Shown here: positions 8,460-17,414 of the stretch, in pieces
Position numbering within the stretch: the stretch's first letter is position 1
Layout: every line of letters starts with the position of its first letter
Assembly: GCF_900157305.1 (NCBI RefSeq)
Contig: NZ_LS974202.1
Location: 2,852,001 to 2,916,000 of the forward strand
Length of the DNA: 64,000 bases
DNA from: Mesotoga infera
GTDB lineage: Bacteria; Thermotogota; Thermotogae; Petrotogales; Kosmotogaceae
Direction of reading: 5' to 3'
Made by a program: the position numbers and the translations under genes
The notes under the pieces: model-generated
Told to the model about the DNA's origin: nothing
The model's database searches: none
Seen by the model: the letters and a program-made list of their open reading frames with translations, nothing else

Positions 8460-9605
8460 TCACCCCATCCGCTCGCTGGAAAAACTTTCGAGACTATTAC
8501 TCCCGATCAGTCCATTCCTTAAGCACTCGGTTTTGAAATCCATATATCTTTCTTCGGCTATCGCTTCTCGCAGTTCCCTGACGAAATTCATCAGAAAACT
8601 TATGTTGTGATAACTCAACAGGATCTTGCCAAGCATCTCATCTCTGGAGAGGAGATGATGTATGTAAGCCCTGCTGTAAGTCGAGCAAACGGCGCATGAA
8701 CAGTTTTCATCCACTGGAGACCGGTCAAACCTGTTCCTCGCGGCCTTCAGGTTTACCCTTCCCGTCCAGGTCAGGGCCGTGCCATGCCTGCCCATTCTCG
8801 TCGGCAGTACGCAATCGAACATATCTATGCCGTTTTCAACGGCAGCAAGAATTATATCCGGCGAGCCGATCCCCATTAGATACCTGGCTCTATCTGAGGG
8901 AAGAAGATCGACCGAATGAGCGAGTATCCTAGTAGTAACGGAAAACTCCTCTCCCACGCTCAGCCCGCCGAGCGCGAATCCGTTAAAATCCATCGACGTG
9001 ATCTCGGCAGCGCTCCTCTCCCTCAGATCTTCGAAGAAACCGCCCTGAACGATACCGAAAAGCGCCTGCCTGCTTCCCCTGTGCGCTTCTATGCATCGGC
9101 GGGCCCATCGGGTGGTTCTTCCCACTGAGCCTTCTACATACTCTCTCGATGCGTCTGGCTCGACGCACTCGTCAAAGGCCATCGCGATGTCCGAGCCTAT
9201 CGCCCGTTGGATTTCCATCGAGAGTTCGGGAGTCATGAATATCTTGCTGCCATCGAGCGGTGAACGAAATTTCACACCCTCTTCCAGAATCTTCTTATCG
9301 CTTAGTGAAAAGACCTGGAAGCCACCACTGTCGGTCAGGATCGAATGTTGCCAGGACATGAACCGGTGAAGCCCACCGAACTCTCTCAAAACATCCAGGC
9401 CCGGTCTCAGATATAGGTGAAAGGCATTTCCAAGTATGATGCTAGCCTGGAGGGATTCCAGTTGGTTCTGCCAAAGTCCCTTGACGGTTCCGTTCGTTCC
9501 CACCGGCATGAAGACGGGTGTGTCTATCTCACCGTGATCGGTGAACAATCTTCCAAGTCGGGCCTTGCACTCGTTGCTTTTCTTTAATATCTTCAGTTCA
9601 ACCAT
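8460..9605 (-). CDS. tgt: queuine tRNA-ribosyltransferase
   Basis: Exchanges guanine 34 in GUN anticodons for the queuosine precursor preQ1. The 381-residue length is standard. Visible are the active-site Asp in LTDSGGFQVFSL (near residue 92), the substrate motif GGLSVGE, the catalytic Asp in FDCVLPTRMGRHG, and the structural zinc site CSCAVC with a following His. The start overlaps the end of the cyclodeaminase gene by 8 bases, implying coupled translation. No other queuosine genes are seen in the window. Confidence 0.96.
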   Translation of the reverse strand: MVELKILKKSNECKARLGRLFTDHGEIDTPVFMPVGTNGTVKGLWQNQLESLQASIILGNAFHLYLRPGLDVLREFGGLHRFMSWQHSILTDSGGFQVFSLSDKKILEEGVKFRSPLDGSKIFMTPELSMEIQRAIGSDIAMAFDECVEPDASREYVEGSVGRTTRWARRCIEAHRGSRQALFGIVQGGFFEDLRERSAAEITSMDFNGFALGGLSVGEEFSVTTRILAHSVDLLPSDRARYLMGIGSPDIILAAVENGIDMFDCVLPTRMGRHGTALTWTGRVNLKAARNRFDRSPVDENCSCAVCSTYSRAYIHHLLSRDEMLGKILLSYHNISFLMNFVRELREAIAEERYMDFKTECLRNGLIGSNSLESFSSERMG

Positions 9606-10227
9606 TACGTTTTCCGAGTACGTCCATTATTCTGTCATAGGTTGAAGTCATTTGCCTGTCTAGCTGGCTCATCTCATCGGAGATCCAGGCACTGTACTCC
9701 GCGTCCTTCAGGGATTTCATGTTTATCATGACATTTGCGTAGGCGATCTTATAAACTGCCATAAGCAGATAAGCGGCGCTTTCGGCGTCCGAGAGGACGT
9801 TGAGGTTGCCCCATTTGGCCAGTCTTTCTATGCTGATTATTATATTCTTGCATCTTCTTGCCAGATCAAAAGGCACCTCTATTGCGGTCTTTAAGGCTTG
9901 CTGTATCTTCATTTCCCTAGCATTCTTTTCTTCCTCGGTGGCTTTGGGAAGTTTGTAAGCGGACATCACCTGATCGAATGCCTGAATGTCCTTGTTCACC
10001 AGTTCGCAAAGATAAACAGACTCGGCTTCGCAGGTTTCCAGAACTGATTCCATGTGGCCTTCCACATCTTCGTATCCCTTTTTACCTATAGTGAGATTGG
10101 CCACCATAGAACCCAGGGACGCAGCCAGCGCTGCCACCACTGCTCCGACCGCTCCACCGCCCGGTGTCGGACTTTTCTCCGCCACCTTCTTAAGAAAATC
10201 CTTTACAGAAAGAGCGCAAAAATCCAT
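9598..10227 (-). CDS. fchA: formiminotetrahydrofolate cyclodeaminase-like protein
   Basis: Predicted to convert 5-formimino-THF to 5,10-methenyl-THF plus ammonia, a step in one-carbon recovery from histidine or purine breakdown. The glycine-rich segment TPGGGAVGAVVAALAASLG near residue 20 and the all-helical 209-residue layout match the cyclodeaminase half of FTCD and stand-alone FchA. ATG 10227 is chosen because GGGGG lies 7 bases upstream and it follows the deoC stop by one base; an upstream in-frame start would overlap deoC. A folate-linked role fits the purine-degrading operon elsewhere in the window, but no direct link is seen. Confidence 0.85.
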   Translation of the reverse strand: MDFCALSVKDFLKKVAEKSPTPGGGAVGAVVAALAASLGSMVANLTIGKKGYEDVEGHMESVLETCEAESVYLCELVNKDIQAFDQVMSAYKLPKATEEEKNAREMKIQQALKTAIEVPFDLARRCKNIIISIERLAKWGNLNVLSDAESAAYLLMAVYKIAYANVMINMKSLKDAEYSAWISDEMSQLDRQMTSTYDRIMDVLGKRNG

Positions 10228-10228
10228 C

Positions 10229-10978
10229 TCAATATCCCCCTTTATCTCTGGCAATTCCGCCAGTCACTATTTTTATGCCTGAACTGGTGCCTATTCTGTC
10301 GGCTCCTGACTTGATCATGGCTATCGTGTCTTCTCTGGTTCTAATTCCACCCGAAGCCTTCACTCTGCAATGGTCGCCGACGACGAATTTCATCAGCGAA
10401 ACGTCTTCTACCGTCGCACCGCCTGTGGAAAAACCGGTCGATGTTTTGACAAAAGCAGCACCTGCCTCTCTCGAAATAACGCAGGCGGCAATCTTTTCCT
10501 CTTCAGTTAAGAGGCAGTTCTCGAGAATGACTTTGACTATTTTGCCTTTTGCCGATTCTACCACTTCGGATATATCATCATAAACCTTCTGATACTCTCT
10601 GGCCTTAAGCAATCCCACGTTGATTACCATATCGAACTCGTCGGCTCCATTTTCCAGAGCCCACACCGTTTCGGCGCCTTTGGTCATCGTGGCCATCTGT
10701 CCCAGCGGAAAGCCTATAACGACCGTCTTTTTCACGGGCGACCCTTCGAGCGCCTTACTGACGAGCGAGAGATAACCGGTATTGACGCAGACGCTCCAGA
10801 AATTGAACTCTCTGGCCTCCTGACAGAGCCTGACGATCATCTCCTGTGTGGCGTCGGCCTTCAGGAGAGTATGGTCTATGTAACCGGCCAGTTCTATGTC
10901 CTCGTTCACTTCTCTCACGATCGGAGCATAGCTCTCTCTATATCTTGTCATTTCAGATTCTATGATCTTCTCGATCAC
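10229..10978 (-). CDS. deoC: deoxyribose-phosphate aldolase
   Basis: Cleaves 2-deoxyribose-5-phosphate to glyceraldehyde-3-phosphate and acetaldehyde in deoxynucleoside salvage. The Schiff-base Lys is in AFVKTSTGF and the second active-site Lys in VKASGGIRT. DHTLLKADAT near the N-terminus carries the conserved Asp. The length of about 249 residues is usual. GTG 10978 is preferred, with GGGAGTG as its ribosome site; GTG 10987 lies inside that site. It is the first gene of a deoC-fchA-tgt run with gaps of 1 base or overlaps. Confidence 0.95.
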   Translation of the reverse strand: MIEKIIESEMTRYRESYAPIVREVNEDIELAGYIDHTLLKADATQEMIVRLCQEAREFNFWSVCVNTGYLSLVSKALEGSPVKKTVVIGFPLGQMATMTKGAETVWALENGADEFDMVINVGLLKAREYQKVYDDISEVVESAKGKIVKVILENCLLTEEEKIAACVISREAGAAFVKTSTGFSTGGATVEDVSLMKFVVGDHCRVKASGGIRTREDTIAMIKSGADRIGTSSGIKIVTGGIARDKGGY

Positions 10979-11025
10979 TGGAAACACTCCCTTTCACTAT
11001 ATTATGCCATTTCTATACCCTGCAA

Positions 11026-11574
11026 CTACAACCCCAGTTCTGCGGAAATATTTTGCATCGCGCCGAGAGATATGGCAAGAAAATCCTCGAGCGACAGACC
11101 GAGCTCTTCGCAGCTGGCCATCTGTTCTCTACTGGCTCCTCTGGCGAAAGACTTCTCTTTGAATCTATTTAGCAAGAACTCCACATCGACATCGGCCAAT
11201 TTTGCCCCTTTCCGTATGAGGACGGCAGCCACGATGAAGCCCGTTACAGGATCGGCCGCGTAGATGGCCTTCTCGATCAGTGACTGCCTTTCTTTTCTCT
11301 CGCAGTGGGCGAGGATGGCATCCTTTATCTCGGTTGAAACATCCTCGTTGGCGAGCATCTCGACGGTCTTCAAAGCGTGTTCTTCAAAGCGGTCTTTGGT
11401 GAGTTCGTAGTCGAGATCGTGGAGCAGACCGGCTATCCCCCAACTGTCCGTGTCCTGACCCAGCTTTACGGCCAGCGCGCGCATCACCGCCTCGGTGGCT
11501 ATCACGTGCTTAACCAGGTTTTTCGATTTCAAATGTTCCTCTACCAGACTATAAGCTCTTTCTCTGGAAATCAT
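11026..11574 (-). CDS. HD-domain metal-dependent hydrolase
   Basis: 182 residues with the HD signature: His at HVIATE (near residue 23), HDLD near residue 52 and a downstream Asp in AADPV. This small HDIG-type family binds two metals and hydrolyses phosphate esters, possibly nucleotides; the substrate is unknown. A GGAGGTGGGCG ribosome site precedes ATG 11574. The start lies inside the end of radC (26-base overlap), so it belongs to the same operon. Confidence 0.85.
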   Translation of the reverse strand: MISRERAYSLVEEHLKSKNLVKHVIATEAVMRALAVKLGQDTDSWGIAGLLHDLDYELTKDRFEEHALKTVEMLANEDVSTEIKDAILAHCERKERQSLIEKAIYAADPVTGFIVAAVLIRKGAKLADVDVEFLLNRFKEKSFARGASREQMASCEELGLSLEDFLAISLGAMQNISAELGL

Positions 11575-12250
11575 CGCCCACCTCCGTGTAAAATACCCTT
11601 CCCGCCATAAAGCTGAAAAAGCTGCCTTTCCCTACAATTATATGATCCAGGAGCTTTATGCCCAAAGTTTCTCCCGCTTCTTTTATTCTATCTGTTATAT
11701 TACCATCTTCCTTACTGGGACTGGGATCTCCCGACGGATGATTATGCACGAGAATGATCGCGGCCGCCATTCTGCTGATGGCAGGTTTGAAAACTTCGCG
11801 TGGATGCAGGAGCGAAGAGTCGAGTATTCCCACGCTGACTGTGTTTAGACCACAATAATTCAACCTGGTATCTAGCGAGATCACCCTGACCGTTTCTCTG
11901 TCCAGCAGTGTCATATCGTGGCAGAGATAATAGACGCTTTCCGGTTCGTCGAGTTTCATCCGGGTCTTTTTTGACATCTCTCTGAAAACCCTGTGCCCCA
12001 ACTCCAGGGAGGCCTTGAAGAGAACGGCCTTGGCCAGACCCATTCCCTTCACGTTCATAACTTCCCTCACGTCGGCGCAGAGCAGAGCCGTGAGCGATCC
12101 GTAGCGGTTCAGGAGTTCTTTGCTGAATTCCATTACACCCTTTCCTTTTACCCCAGTTCTCAAAAGGATGGCCACGAGTTCTTCGTTCGTGAGCCTTTCT
12201 GCCCCGAGCTCGAGAAGTTTCTCTCTGGGCATCAGTACCGTGTCTTCCAA
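11549..12250 (-). CDS. radC: RadC-family JAB/MPN domain protein
   Basis: An N-terminal helix-hairpin-helix part (LTNEELVAILLRTG, GMGLAKA) is followed by a JAB/MPN metalloprotease-like domain with the zinc motif HNHPSGDPSPSKED near residue 180. The family is often called DNA repair protein RadC, but its real role is unsettled. The start is TTG 12250, directly after the maf stop, with GAGAGGTGA as ribosome site; ATG 12232 is the alternative. Genes on both sides run in the same direction with no space. Confidence 0.92.
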   Translation of the reverse strand: MEDTVLMPREKLLELGAERLTNEELVAILLRTGVKGKGVMEFSKELLNRYGSLTALLCADVREVMNVKGMGLAKAVLFKASLELGHRVFREMSKKTRMKLDEPESVYYLCHDMTLLDRETVRVISLDTRLNYCGLNTVSVGILDSSLLHPREVFKPAISRMAAAIILVHNHPSGDPSPSKEDGNITDRIKEAGETLGIKLLDHIIVGKGSFFSFMAGRVFYTEVGDDFQRKSL

Positions 12251-12814
12251 CTAGATCACCTCTCTGGTATGTAGTTCCTGCCACAATCTACCGATGGGCA
12301 ACCCCATTACATTGTAATAATCCCCGTTTATGCTTTCGGTGAAAAGAGCGCCGTAGTCCTGTATGCCATATGCACCTGCCTTGTCGAGGGGGATTCCTGT
12401 CTGAACGTATTCCCCTATCAGCTTTAACGGAATTCGGCGAAATTTGACTGCGGTTCTTTCTATAAAACTGAAGTTCCATCGACGCTCGAGCACAGACACT
12501 GCCGTGAAGACATAATGCATCTTTTCGGAGAGCCTCACCAGCATCTCAAAAGCCTCATCCTTCGACGAGGGTTTTCCCATGACGGTGTTCTCGAGCACCA
12601 CGACCGTGTCGGCCCCTATGACCACTGCATCTGGATATCTTTCGTAAACGTTCCGCGCCTTTCTGAAAGAGAGGTCCGCCAGTTCCTCCGGGTCGAAAGA
12701 GGTGGAAAGCGCTTCCTTCACTCCGATGGGTGGGATGGTCTCGAATGTAACTCTGAGGAGTTGCAGCAATTCTTTTCGGCGGGGCGAAGATGAGGCCAGT
12801 ATCAGTCGAACCAT
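12251..12814 (-). CDS. maf: Maf family nucleoside triphosphate pyrophosphatase
   Basis: Hydrolyses non-standard or modified NTPs (dTTP, UTP or m7GTP classes) to the monophosphate and PPi. SSSPRRKELL at residues 8-17 and the central GADTVV are the family signatures. IPLDKAGAYGIQ near the C-terminus points to the dTTP/UTP (YhdE-like) branch. 187 residues is typical. The start overlaps the Gx gene by 13 bases. Confidence 0.95.
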   Translation of the reverse strand: MVRLILASSSPRRKELLQLLRVTFETIPPIGVKEALSTSFDPEELADLSFRKARNVYERYPDAVVIGADTVVVLENTVMGKPSSKDEAFEMLVRLSEKMHYVFTAVSVLERRWNFSFIERTAVKFRRIPLKLIGEYVQTGIPLDKAGAYGIQDYGALFTESINGDYYNVMGLPIGRLWQELHTREVI

Positions 12815-13335
12815 ATGGTATCACCTATTCTTCTAATCACTTCGTGTGCAATGTAAGCGTTTATGAGAGCCGAGATCGAGCCCAACAGAAGCATATAAGG
12901 ATAGAGGTAGAGTATCTCCCCGCTCCTCACTATAAGCCAGGCGGCGACGAAGAGCTGCACGAGGTTGCTCACCGCGGCCCCGGCAAGACTGACACCGGCC
13001 ATGCCGAAGAGTCGGCTTCTGGAGAGGAGCCACATCAGGAGAGCCGAGGCGACTATTCCGGATATCCCCATTATGAAACCCGGCGTACCCAGACGACCTG
13101 TGAGAAGTCCACCGACAACCGTCTTTCCTATGGCAAGGTATAGAGTATCGCGCAGAGAGAGACCATTGACGGCCAGCAGAAGCACGAAGTTCGAGAAGCC
13201 CCATCTCCCGCCTGGGACAGGCAGTGGAAAGGGTATTAAACTTTCAAGAAGGTACATCACCGAACCAATAGCTACCAGCATGGAAAGCGTCGTTATTCTC
13301 TTTGCGGTTTGAGCGTCTGAATCACGATTTATCAT
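12802..13335 (-). CDS. Gx transporter family membrane protein (heptaprenyl diphosphate synthase component I domain)
   Basis: About five hydrophobic segments and the motif GGRWGFSNF place it in the Gx/Hpre_diP_synt_I family (PF07456). These small membrane proteins occur beside a NusG-II protein and ApbE, as here, and are thought to act in flavin- or quinone-linked electron transfer or cofactor supply rather than as a synthase. ATG 13335 with GGTGG upstream is preferred over GTG 13368. The gene follows the NusG-II gene by about 60 bases. Confidence 0.85.
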   Translation of the reverse strand: MINRDSDAQTAKRITTLSMLVAIGSVMYLLESLIPFPLPVPGGRWGFSNFVLLLAVNGLSLRDTLYLAIGKTVVGGLLTGRLGTPGFIMGISGIVASALLMWLLSRSRLFGMAGVSLAGAAVSNLVQLFVAAWLIVRSGEILYLYPYMLLLGSISALINAYIAHEVIRRIGDTIWFD

Positions 13336-13398
13336 AGCCCGTCCACCGTTCAGATTATCCAGTCGCACCGTGCACTGGCCTGCCTCTGTCCTTTCTCT

Positions 13399-13746
13399 TC
13401 ACTGAGTTATCGCATCGAGCTGCGTGTAGCCGGCCGGAATCTTTATCAAGATTCTGTTGGGAATGCAGACAATCGGCATTCCAGGTCTGTCTATGGCTCC
13501 CTGGTTCACGCAGATCCTGTCGGGGCAGTCGGAATCGACAACCGAGATTCTGCCACCGCTCACGGCGATTTTCATGCCCTCCAGGCTGAACTGCGAATCC
13601 ACGCGAAGATCAACCGTCATCACCAGCCGTCCATCGTGGTAGATCTCAGCTATCGTGGCCAATTGTCTGCGGGGAATGAAGAGTATGATCGACGTCAGGA
13701 TCAGTATGACGATAATCAGCCAGTCCAATTTGCCTAAAAACCTCAT
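13399..13746 (-). CDS. NusG domain II-containing membrane-anchored protein
   Basis: 115 residues with one N-terminal membrane segment (LDWLIIVILILTSIILFI) and an outside NusG-II-like beta domain (PF07009), including the paired Cys of SDCPDRICV. Such proteins are found with ApbE and the Gx family in anaerobes and are presumed accessory to flavin-linked membrane electron transfer. It overlaps apbE by 4 bases. Unlike transcription factor NusG it has no NGN domain. Confidence 0.85.
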   Translation of the reverse strand: MRFLGKLDWLIIVILILTSIILFIPRRQLATIAEIYHDGRLVMTVDLRVDSQFSLEGMKIAVSGGRISVVDSDCPDRICVNQGAIDRPGMPIVCIPNRILIKIPAGYTQLDAITQ

Positions 13747-14792
13747 TTCTGCTGATATACCTCGAATCCCGGTGATTTGAAGGTGCTCCTGTCCTCCATC
13801 ACCAGAAAGACGAGCGTGCCGTATCTGGGAAGAAAGGTTATCCCAGGATCTTTACCCATCACGAAGGCCGCTGTCGCGTAGGCGTCGGCGAGCATCGCGC
13901 TTTTGTTTATCACCGTGGCGCTTATCACCCCGCTCCTAGAAGGGTTGCCCGTTTTCGGGTCGAGTATGTGGTGATACCTTATGCCATCGACAATAAAAAA
14001 CCTTTCGTAGTCACCAGAAGTGGCGACGGCGCCATCGTAGAGATATATGTACTCTATCACATCCTGTACGCTCTTCCCTCTCGGATCGCGTATTCCGACT
14101 ATCCAGGGCCTGTCTCCGTATTTGGGTCCGATCACGCCGATATCGCCACCGGCGTCTATGAAGCCTGTGGCTTGAGGATCGAGCGATTTTATTCTGGCAA
14201 TCGCCAGATCCACTGCGTAACCTTTGGCGATACCGCCCAAATCCAGTGTGAGTCCTTCGGGTAGCCTGACGGCCATCTCGTTTTCGTCAAGCTCCACTCT
14301 CCGGTAACCGGTCTTCGCGAGCGCCGAGGCTATTTCACTGTCGAGGGGAACTCTCTTTTCGGAGTCGGCGTCGTCGAAACCCCAGAGGGCGGTCAACGTG
14401 AAGAGCGTCGGATCGAATGCACCACCGGTGTTTTCCGCAACTTCCAGCGCCGACTTGACGAGAAACACCGTCTCCTGGTCGAGATCATCGGCCTGGCCGG
14501 TCGCATTCAGTCGGGCGATCGTACCCGAGCCCCTGCTGCCGAACTTTTCGTCGATCCTGGCTATTTCTTTCATGGCCGCATCGGCCAGCACCACCGGTGA
14601 GATTGTTTTCGAGCCGACTCTCACCGTTACGTAGGTTCCAAGATAGTAACCGGTCCTGTCGTAGTACTCGACCGGCTTTTCCCTGAGGAAGAGGTAAGTC
14701 AGGATCGCGGCCGCCGCGATCAGAAGGATTCCATAGAAGAAGATTCTGCCCTTTAAAAAACTAGCGATATTTCTTTTTGACAACTGGTGCAC
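13743..14792 (-). CDS. apbE: FAD:protein FMN transferase
   Basis: Transfers FMN from FAD to a Thr of target proteins such as Rnf or Nqr subunits, outside the membrane. An N-terminal membrane segment (FYGILLIAAAAILTYLF) acts as anchor or signal. GGIAKGYAVD and DAGGDIGVIG bind FAD, and HHILDPKTGNPS carries metal-linked residues. 349 residues is usual. The GTG start at 14792 lies in the end of the radical-SAM gene (40-base overlap). No flavinylated target gene is in the window. Confidence 0.93.
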   Translation of the reverse strand: MHQLSKRNIASFLKGRIFFYGILLIAAAAILTYLFLREKPVEYYDRTGYYLGTYVTVRVGSKTISPVVLADAAMKEIARIDEKFGSRGSGTIARLNATGQADDLDQETVFLVKSALEVAENTGGAFDPTLFTLTALWGFDDADSEKRVPLDSEIASALAKTGYRRVELDENEMAVRLPEGLTLDLGGIAKGYAVDLAIARIKSLDPQATGFIDAGGDIGVIGPKYGDRPWIVGIRDPRGKSVQDVIEYIYLYDGAVATSGDYERFFIVDGIRYHHILDPKTGNPSRSGVISATVINKSAMLADAYATAAFVMGKDPGITFLPRYGTLVFLVMEDRSTFKSPGFEVYQQK

Positions 14793-15748
14793 CTGCCTTT
14801 TTCATCCACTCCACTCACGATAACATTATAGCCCCTTCTCTCTATGAGCAGGTTTCCGCAGTCGGGACAAAATGTATCGCTATATCCTTCGAGCACAACG
14901 TTGCCCACGTAAACGTAGTTCAGGTGTTTCTTCGCTTTCGAAGCCAGTTCTATCAGCGATTCGACCTGCGTTGCGGGGACTGTGTAGTGGTAATTGGGAA
15001 AGTATCTGTTTATATGGAGCGGTATGTCCGGCGACAGGCTCTTTATCCACAGCGCCTCTTCTTCCATCTCTTCAAGATTGTCGTTCTTCCCCGGTATGAT
15101 AAGGGTGGTGAGTTCGATATGCACACCGGATTTTATGGCAATCTCGATGGACCGCAGAACGTTTGCCTTCTCGGTTCCTATTTCCTTTCTGTAGAAATCG
15201 TCGTTCCAGCCTTTTATATCTATGTTCATCGCTCTCATCGATTGGGAAAGGAGCTCCATGGGCTCTCTCTCGATAACGCCGTTGGTGACGAGTACACTGT
15301 ATATTCCCTCTTTGGATGCGGCACGTGATGTGTCGAGAATGAATTCGAAAGAGACCACAGGCTCGTTGTAGGTGAAAGCGATCCCTTTGGATTTTCTTTC
15401 AGTAGCTATCTGGATCAGCTGCTGGGGCATGACATGCTTGATCACCTTCGGTCTATCCTTGGAAATCTCCCAGTTTTGGCAGAATTCGCAGCTCAAATTA
15501 CAGCCCCAGGAACCGACGGAGAGGATCGTCTCTCCCGGAAAGAAGTGAAAGAGCGGCTTCTTTTCTATCGGGTCTATGGCGATCGAGGTCAGCTGCCCGT
15601 AGTTCAAGGAGTACAGCATTCCGTCCACGTTTCTCCTGGTCTTGCAGAAGCCGACTTCTCCCTGCTTTATTACGCAGTGGCGTGGACACAGAAGACATTG
15701 GAGAGTACTCCCTTCGTCGTACTCGTCGAAATATACGGCCGGTTTCAC
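14753..15748 (-). CDS. amrS: AmmeMemoRadiSam system radical SAM enzyme
   Basis: The radical-SAM cluster motif is in GCNLSCEFCQNW (CxxxCxxC). An N-terminal Cys group (CLLCPRHC, FCKTR) and a C-terminal CPDCGN...CTSC zinc-ribbon-like tail are typical of this PflA-like family. The partner AMMECR1 gene lies 21 bases upstream; the third member, the Memo-like protein, is not in the window. The reaction of the system is not firmly known. GTG 15748 is chosen because GAGAGGTGA lies 5 bases before it. Confidence 0.92.
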   Translation of the reverse strand: MKPAVYFDEYDEGSTLQCLLCPRHCVIKQGEVGFCKTRRNVDGMLYSLNYGQLTSIAIDPIEKKPLFHFFPGETILSVGSWGCNLSCEFCQNWEISKDRPKVIKHVMPQQLIQIATERKSKGIAFTYNEPVVSFEFILDTSRAASKEGIYSVLVTNGVIEREPMELLSQSMRAMNIDIKGWNDDFYRKEIGTEKANVLRSIEIAIKSGVHIELTTLIIPGKNDNLEEMEEEALWIKSLSPDIPLHINRYFPNYHYTVPATQVESLIELASKAKKHLNYVYVGNVVLEGYSDTFCPDCGNLLIERRGYNVIVSGVDEKGRCTSCQKEISLVF

Positions 15749-15769
15749 AAAAATCACCTCTCAGGTTAT

Positions 15770-16285
15770 CTAGTGATACCTTTTTACGGTGAATCGATAT
15801 ATTCGGTAACTCTCGCCCTTGCTTATTCCCGCCTTCATGAGAGCGATTCTGAGTTGTTCGTCGACTGTATCTACCCCCTCCAGATCGGGAAGAAGCACGC
15901 CCTTCTTCCAGCCGTGCTGAACGATTACTCCGTATCGCTTTGGATCGAGTTCTTCGGTGGTTGTCGCTTCGGCCTCTCCCAGTACGTCAACGGTTATCAC
16001 GAGTTCGTCGAGCTCTTCTGGCTCGATTGGCGGGAATCTAGGGTCCCGGGTCGCCGAGGACACAGCGTTCTGGAGTATCTCGCTCGCCAGGTTACCTGTT
16101 ACGGGCGAGAGCGTACCTATGCAGCCCCTCAGGGCTCCGTCACTCTTGTGAATCGATACGAAGCACCCGGCCATCATCGTTCTGAGTTCCCGGGAAACCC
16201 ATTCGGGTATGGAGGGAACTCGTCCATTCCTGATGCGCTCTTCAATCGCGTATCTGGCGAGCCTTACCGGTTCAGAGTTTTCCAT
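15770..16285 (-). CDS. amrA: AMMECR1 domain protein (AmmeMemoRadiSam system protein A)
   Basis: The 171-residue AMMECR1 domain shows the conserved core [19 protein letters not shown] (LRGCIG is the signature). AGGAGC precedes ATG 16285 by about 4 bases. It sits between phosphofructokinase (10 bases) and amrS (21 bases) in a leftward run. Its molecular function is unknown; the link to AmrS is from genome context. Confidence 0.93.
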   Translation of the reverse strand: MENSEPVRLARYAIEERIRNGRVPSIPEWVSRELRTMMAGCFVSIHKSDGALRGCIGTLSPVTGNLASEILQNAVSSATRDPRFPPIEPEELDELVITVDVLGEAEATTTEELDPKRYGVIVQHGWKKGVLLPDLEGVDTVDEQLRIALMKAGISKGESYRIYRFTVKRYH

Positions 16286-16294
16286 ATATGCTCC

Positions 16295-17317
16295 TCAACC
16301 AAAGAATATTTGCGCCAGTTTGTAATATTCGTAAGGAACTAGTTTCTTGGTGGCTATTCCATATTCCAGAGGTATCGACACTATTTCGTTTCCCCTCAGG
16401 GCTACCATTCTACCGAAATCGCCCTTGAGAACCAGCTCCATGGCGCGAACGCCGTATCTGGTACCGAGTAACCTGTCGAAGGCCGTCGGTGTTCCGCCTC
16501 TGAGAAGGTATCCCAAAGCCATCGATCGTGTATCGTATCCAGTCCTCTCTCCTACCACTTCGGCCATATAGTGGGCTATTCCGCCGAGCTTTATGTGGCC
16601 GAAGGCATCTATATGGTTTTTGTCGCCTACGACATTCTCCAGCTCTGTGGGTTTGAAACCCTCGGCCGTGGCGATTATCATGTAACCCTTATCCTTCATC
16701 CTCCTGTTGATATATCCTATTATTTCTTCGATAGTCATGGGATATTCGGGGATCAAGATCAGGTGAGCTCCAGCGGCCAGTCCCGCTTCGAGAGTTATCC
16801 AGCCGGCTTCGCGTCCCATAAGCTCGACGAATATGACCCTTCCGTGGGATTTGGCGGTTGAATGCAGTCTGTCGATCGCATCGGCCCCGACGTTGACGGC
16901 CGTATGGTAGCCGAAGGTGTAGTCGGTGTTGGAAACGTCGTTGTCTATCGTTTTGGGTACGCCGACCGTCCTGTAGCCCATGGAGGCCAGCTTTGCCGTG
17001 ACACTGAGCGTATCGTCGCCACCGATGCCGATTATGACGTCCAGCCCCAGCTTCTTAATATTTTCTTCGAGTTTGGTTCTCATTTCCTCCGACCTGAAGG
17101 GATTTATTCTCGATGTGCCCAGAATAGTTCCGCCGAGGATGTGTATGCCCTCCACATCGTCTCCGGTCAGTTTCATGTACTCTCCCTGAACAAGTCCCTT
17201 CCATCCATGCATGATTCCTATGATTTCTACGTTTTCGGGTGCAGATTTCACTATTCCTCTGATAACCGCGTTCAGTCCAGGGCAGTCCCCGCCACCGGTC
17301 AAAATTCCAATTCGCAT
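16295..17317 (-). CDS. pfp: 6-phosphofructokinase, predicted pyrophosphate-dependent
   Basis: Phosphorylates fructose-6-phosphate in glycolysis. The 340 residues contain GGGDCPGLN, the catalytic TIDND and MGREAGW. In ATP enzymes the donor site reads GGDG and PGTIDND; here it reads GGDD and PKTIDND. An Asp and Lys at these two places are the established mark of PPi use, which makes the step reversible. Length and sequence fit the group III (Amycolatopsis-like) branch. AGGAGG precedes ATG 17317. A TATAAT box facing left is at 17367-17362. Confidence 0.85.
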   Translation of the reverse strand: MRIGILTGGGDCPGLNAVIRGIVKSAPENVEIIGIMHGWKGLVQGEYMKLTGDDVEGIHILGGTILGTSRINPFRSEEMRTKLEENIKKLGLDVIIGIGGDDTLSVTAKLASMGYRTVGVPKTIDNDVSNTDYTFGYHTAVNVGADAIDRLHSTAKSHGRVIFVELMGREAGWITLEAGLAAGAHLILIPEYPMTIEEIIGYINRRMKDKGYMIIATAEGFKPTELENVVGDKNHIDAFGHIKLGGIAHYMAEVVGERTGYDTRSMALGYLLRGGTPTAFDRLLGTRYGVRAMELVLKGDFGRMVALRGNEIVSIPLEYGIATKKLVPYEYYKLAQIFFG

Positions 17318-17357
17318 TGCGAACCTCCTGTTTGAATATATATAACGAAAGACACTG

Positions 17358-17363
17358 TATAAT
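17358..17363 (+). promoter_or_regulatory. -10 box for RNase R gene
   Basis: TATAAT at 17358-17363 faces right, 52 bases before the start of the RNase R gene, preceded directly by TG. The best -35-like sequence, TTGAAT at 17332-17337, is spaced 20 bases away and so is doubtful. The same AT-rich patch has a leftward TATAAT (17367-17362) for the phosphofructokinase gene. Confidence 0.4.
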
Positions 17364-17414
17364 TATAACATAAATGGGTACGAAATTCAGGTAAAAACGA
17401 AAGGAAAGAGGCTA

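Noticed and set aside
15434-16342. 302-codon rightward open frame
   Set aside because: It is opposite two well-supported leftward genes, amrS and AMMECR1, and shows no domain of its own.
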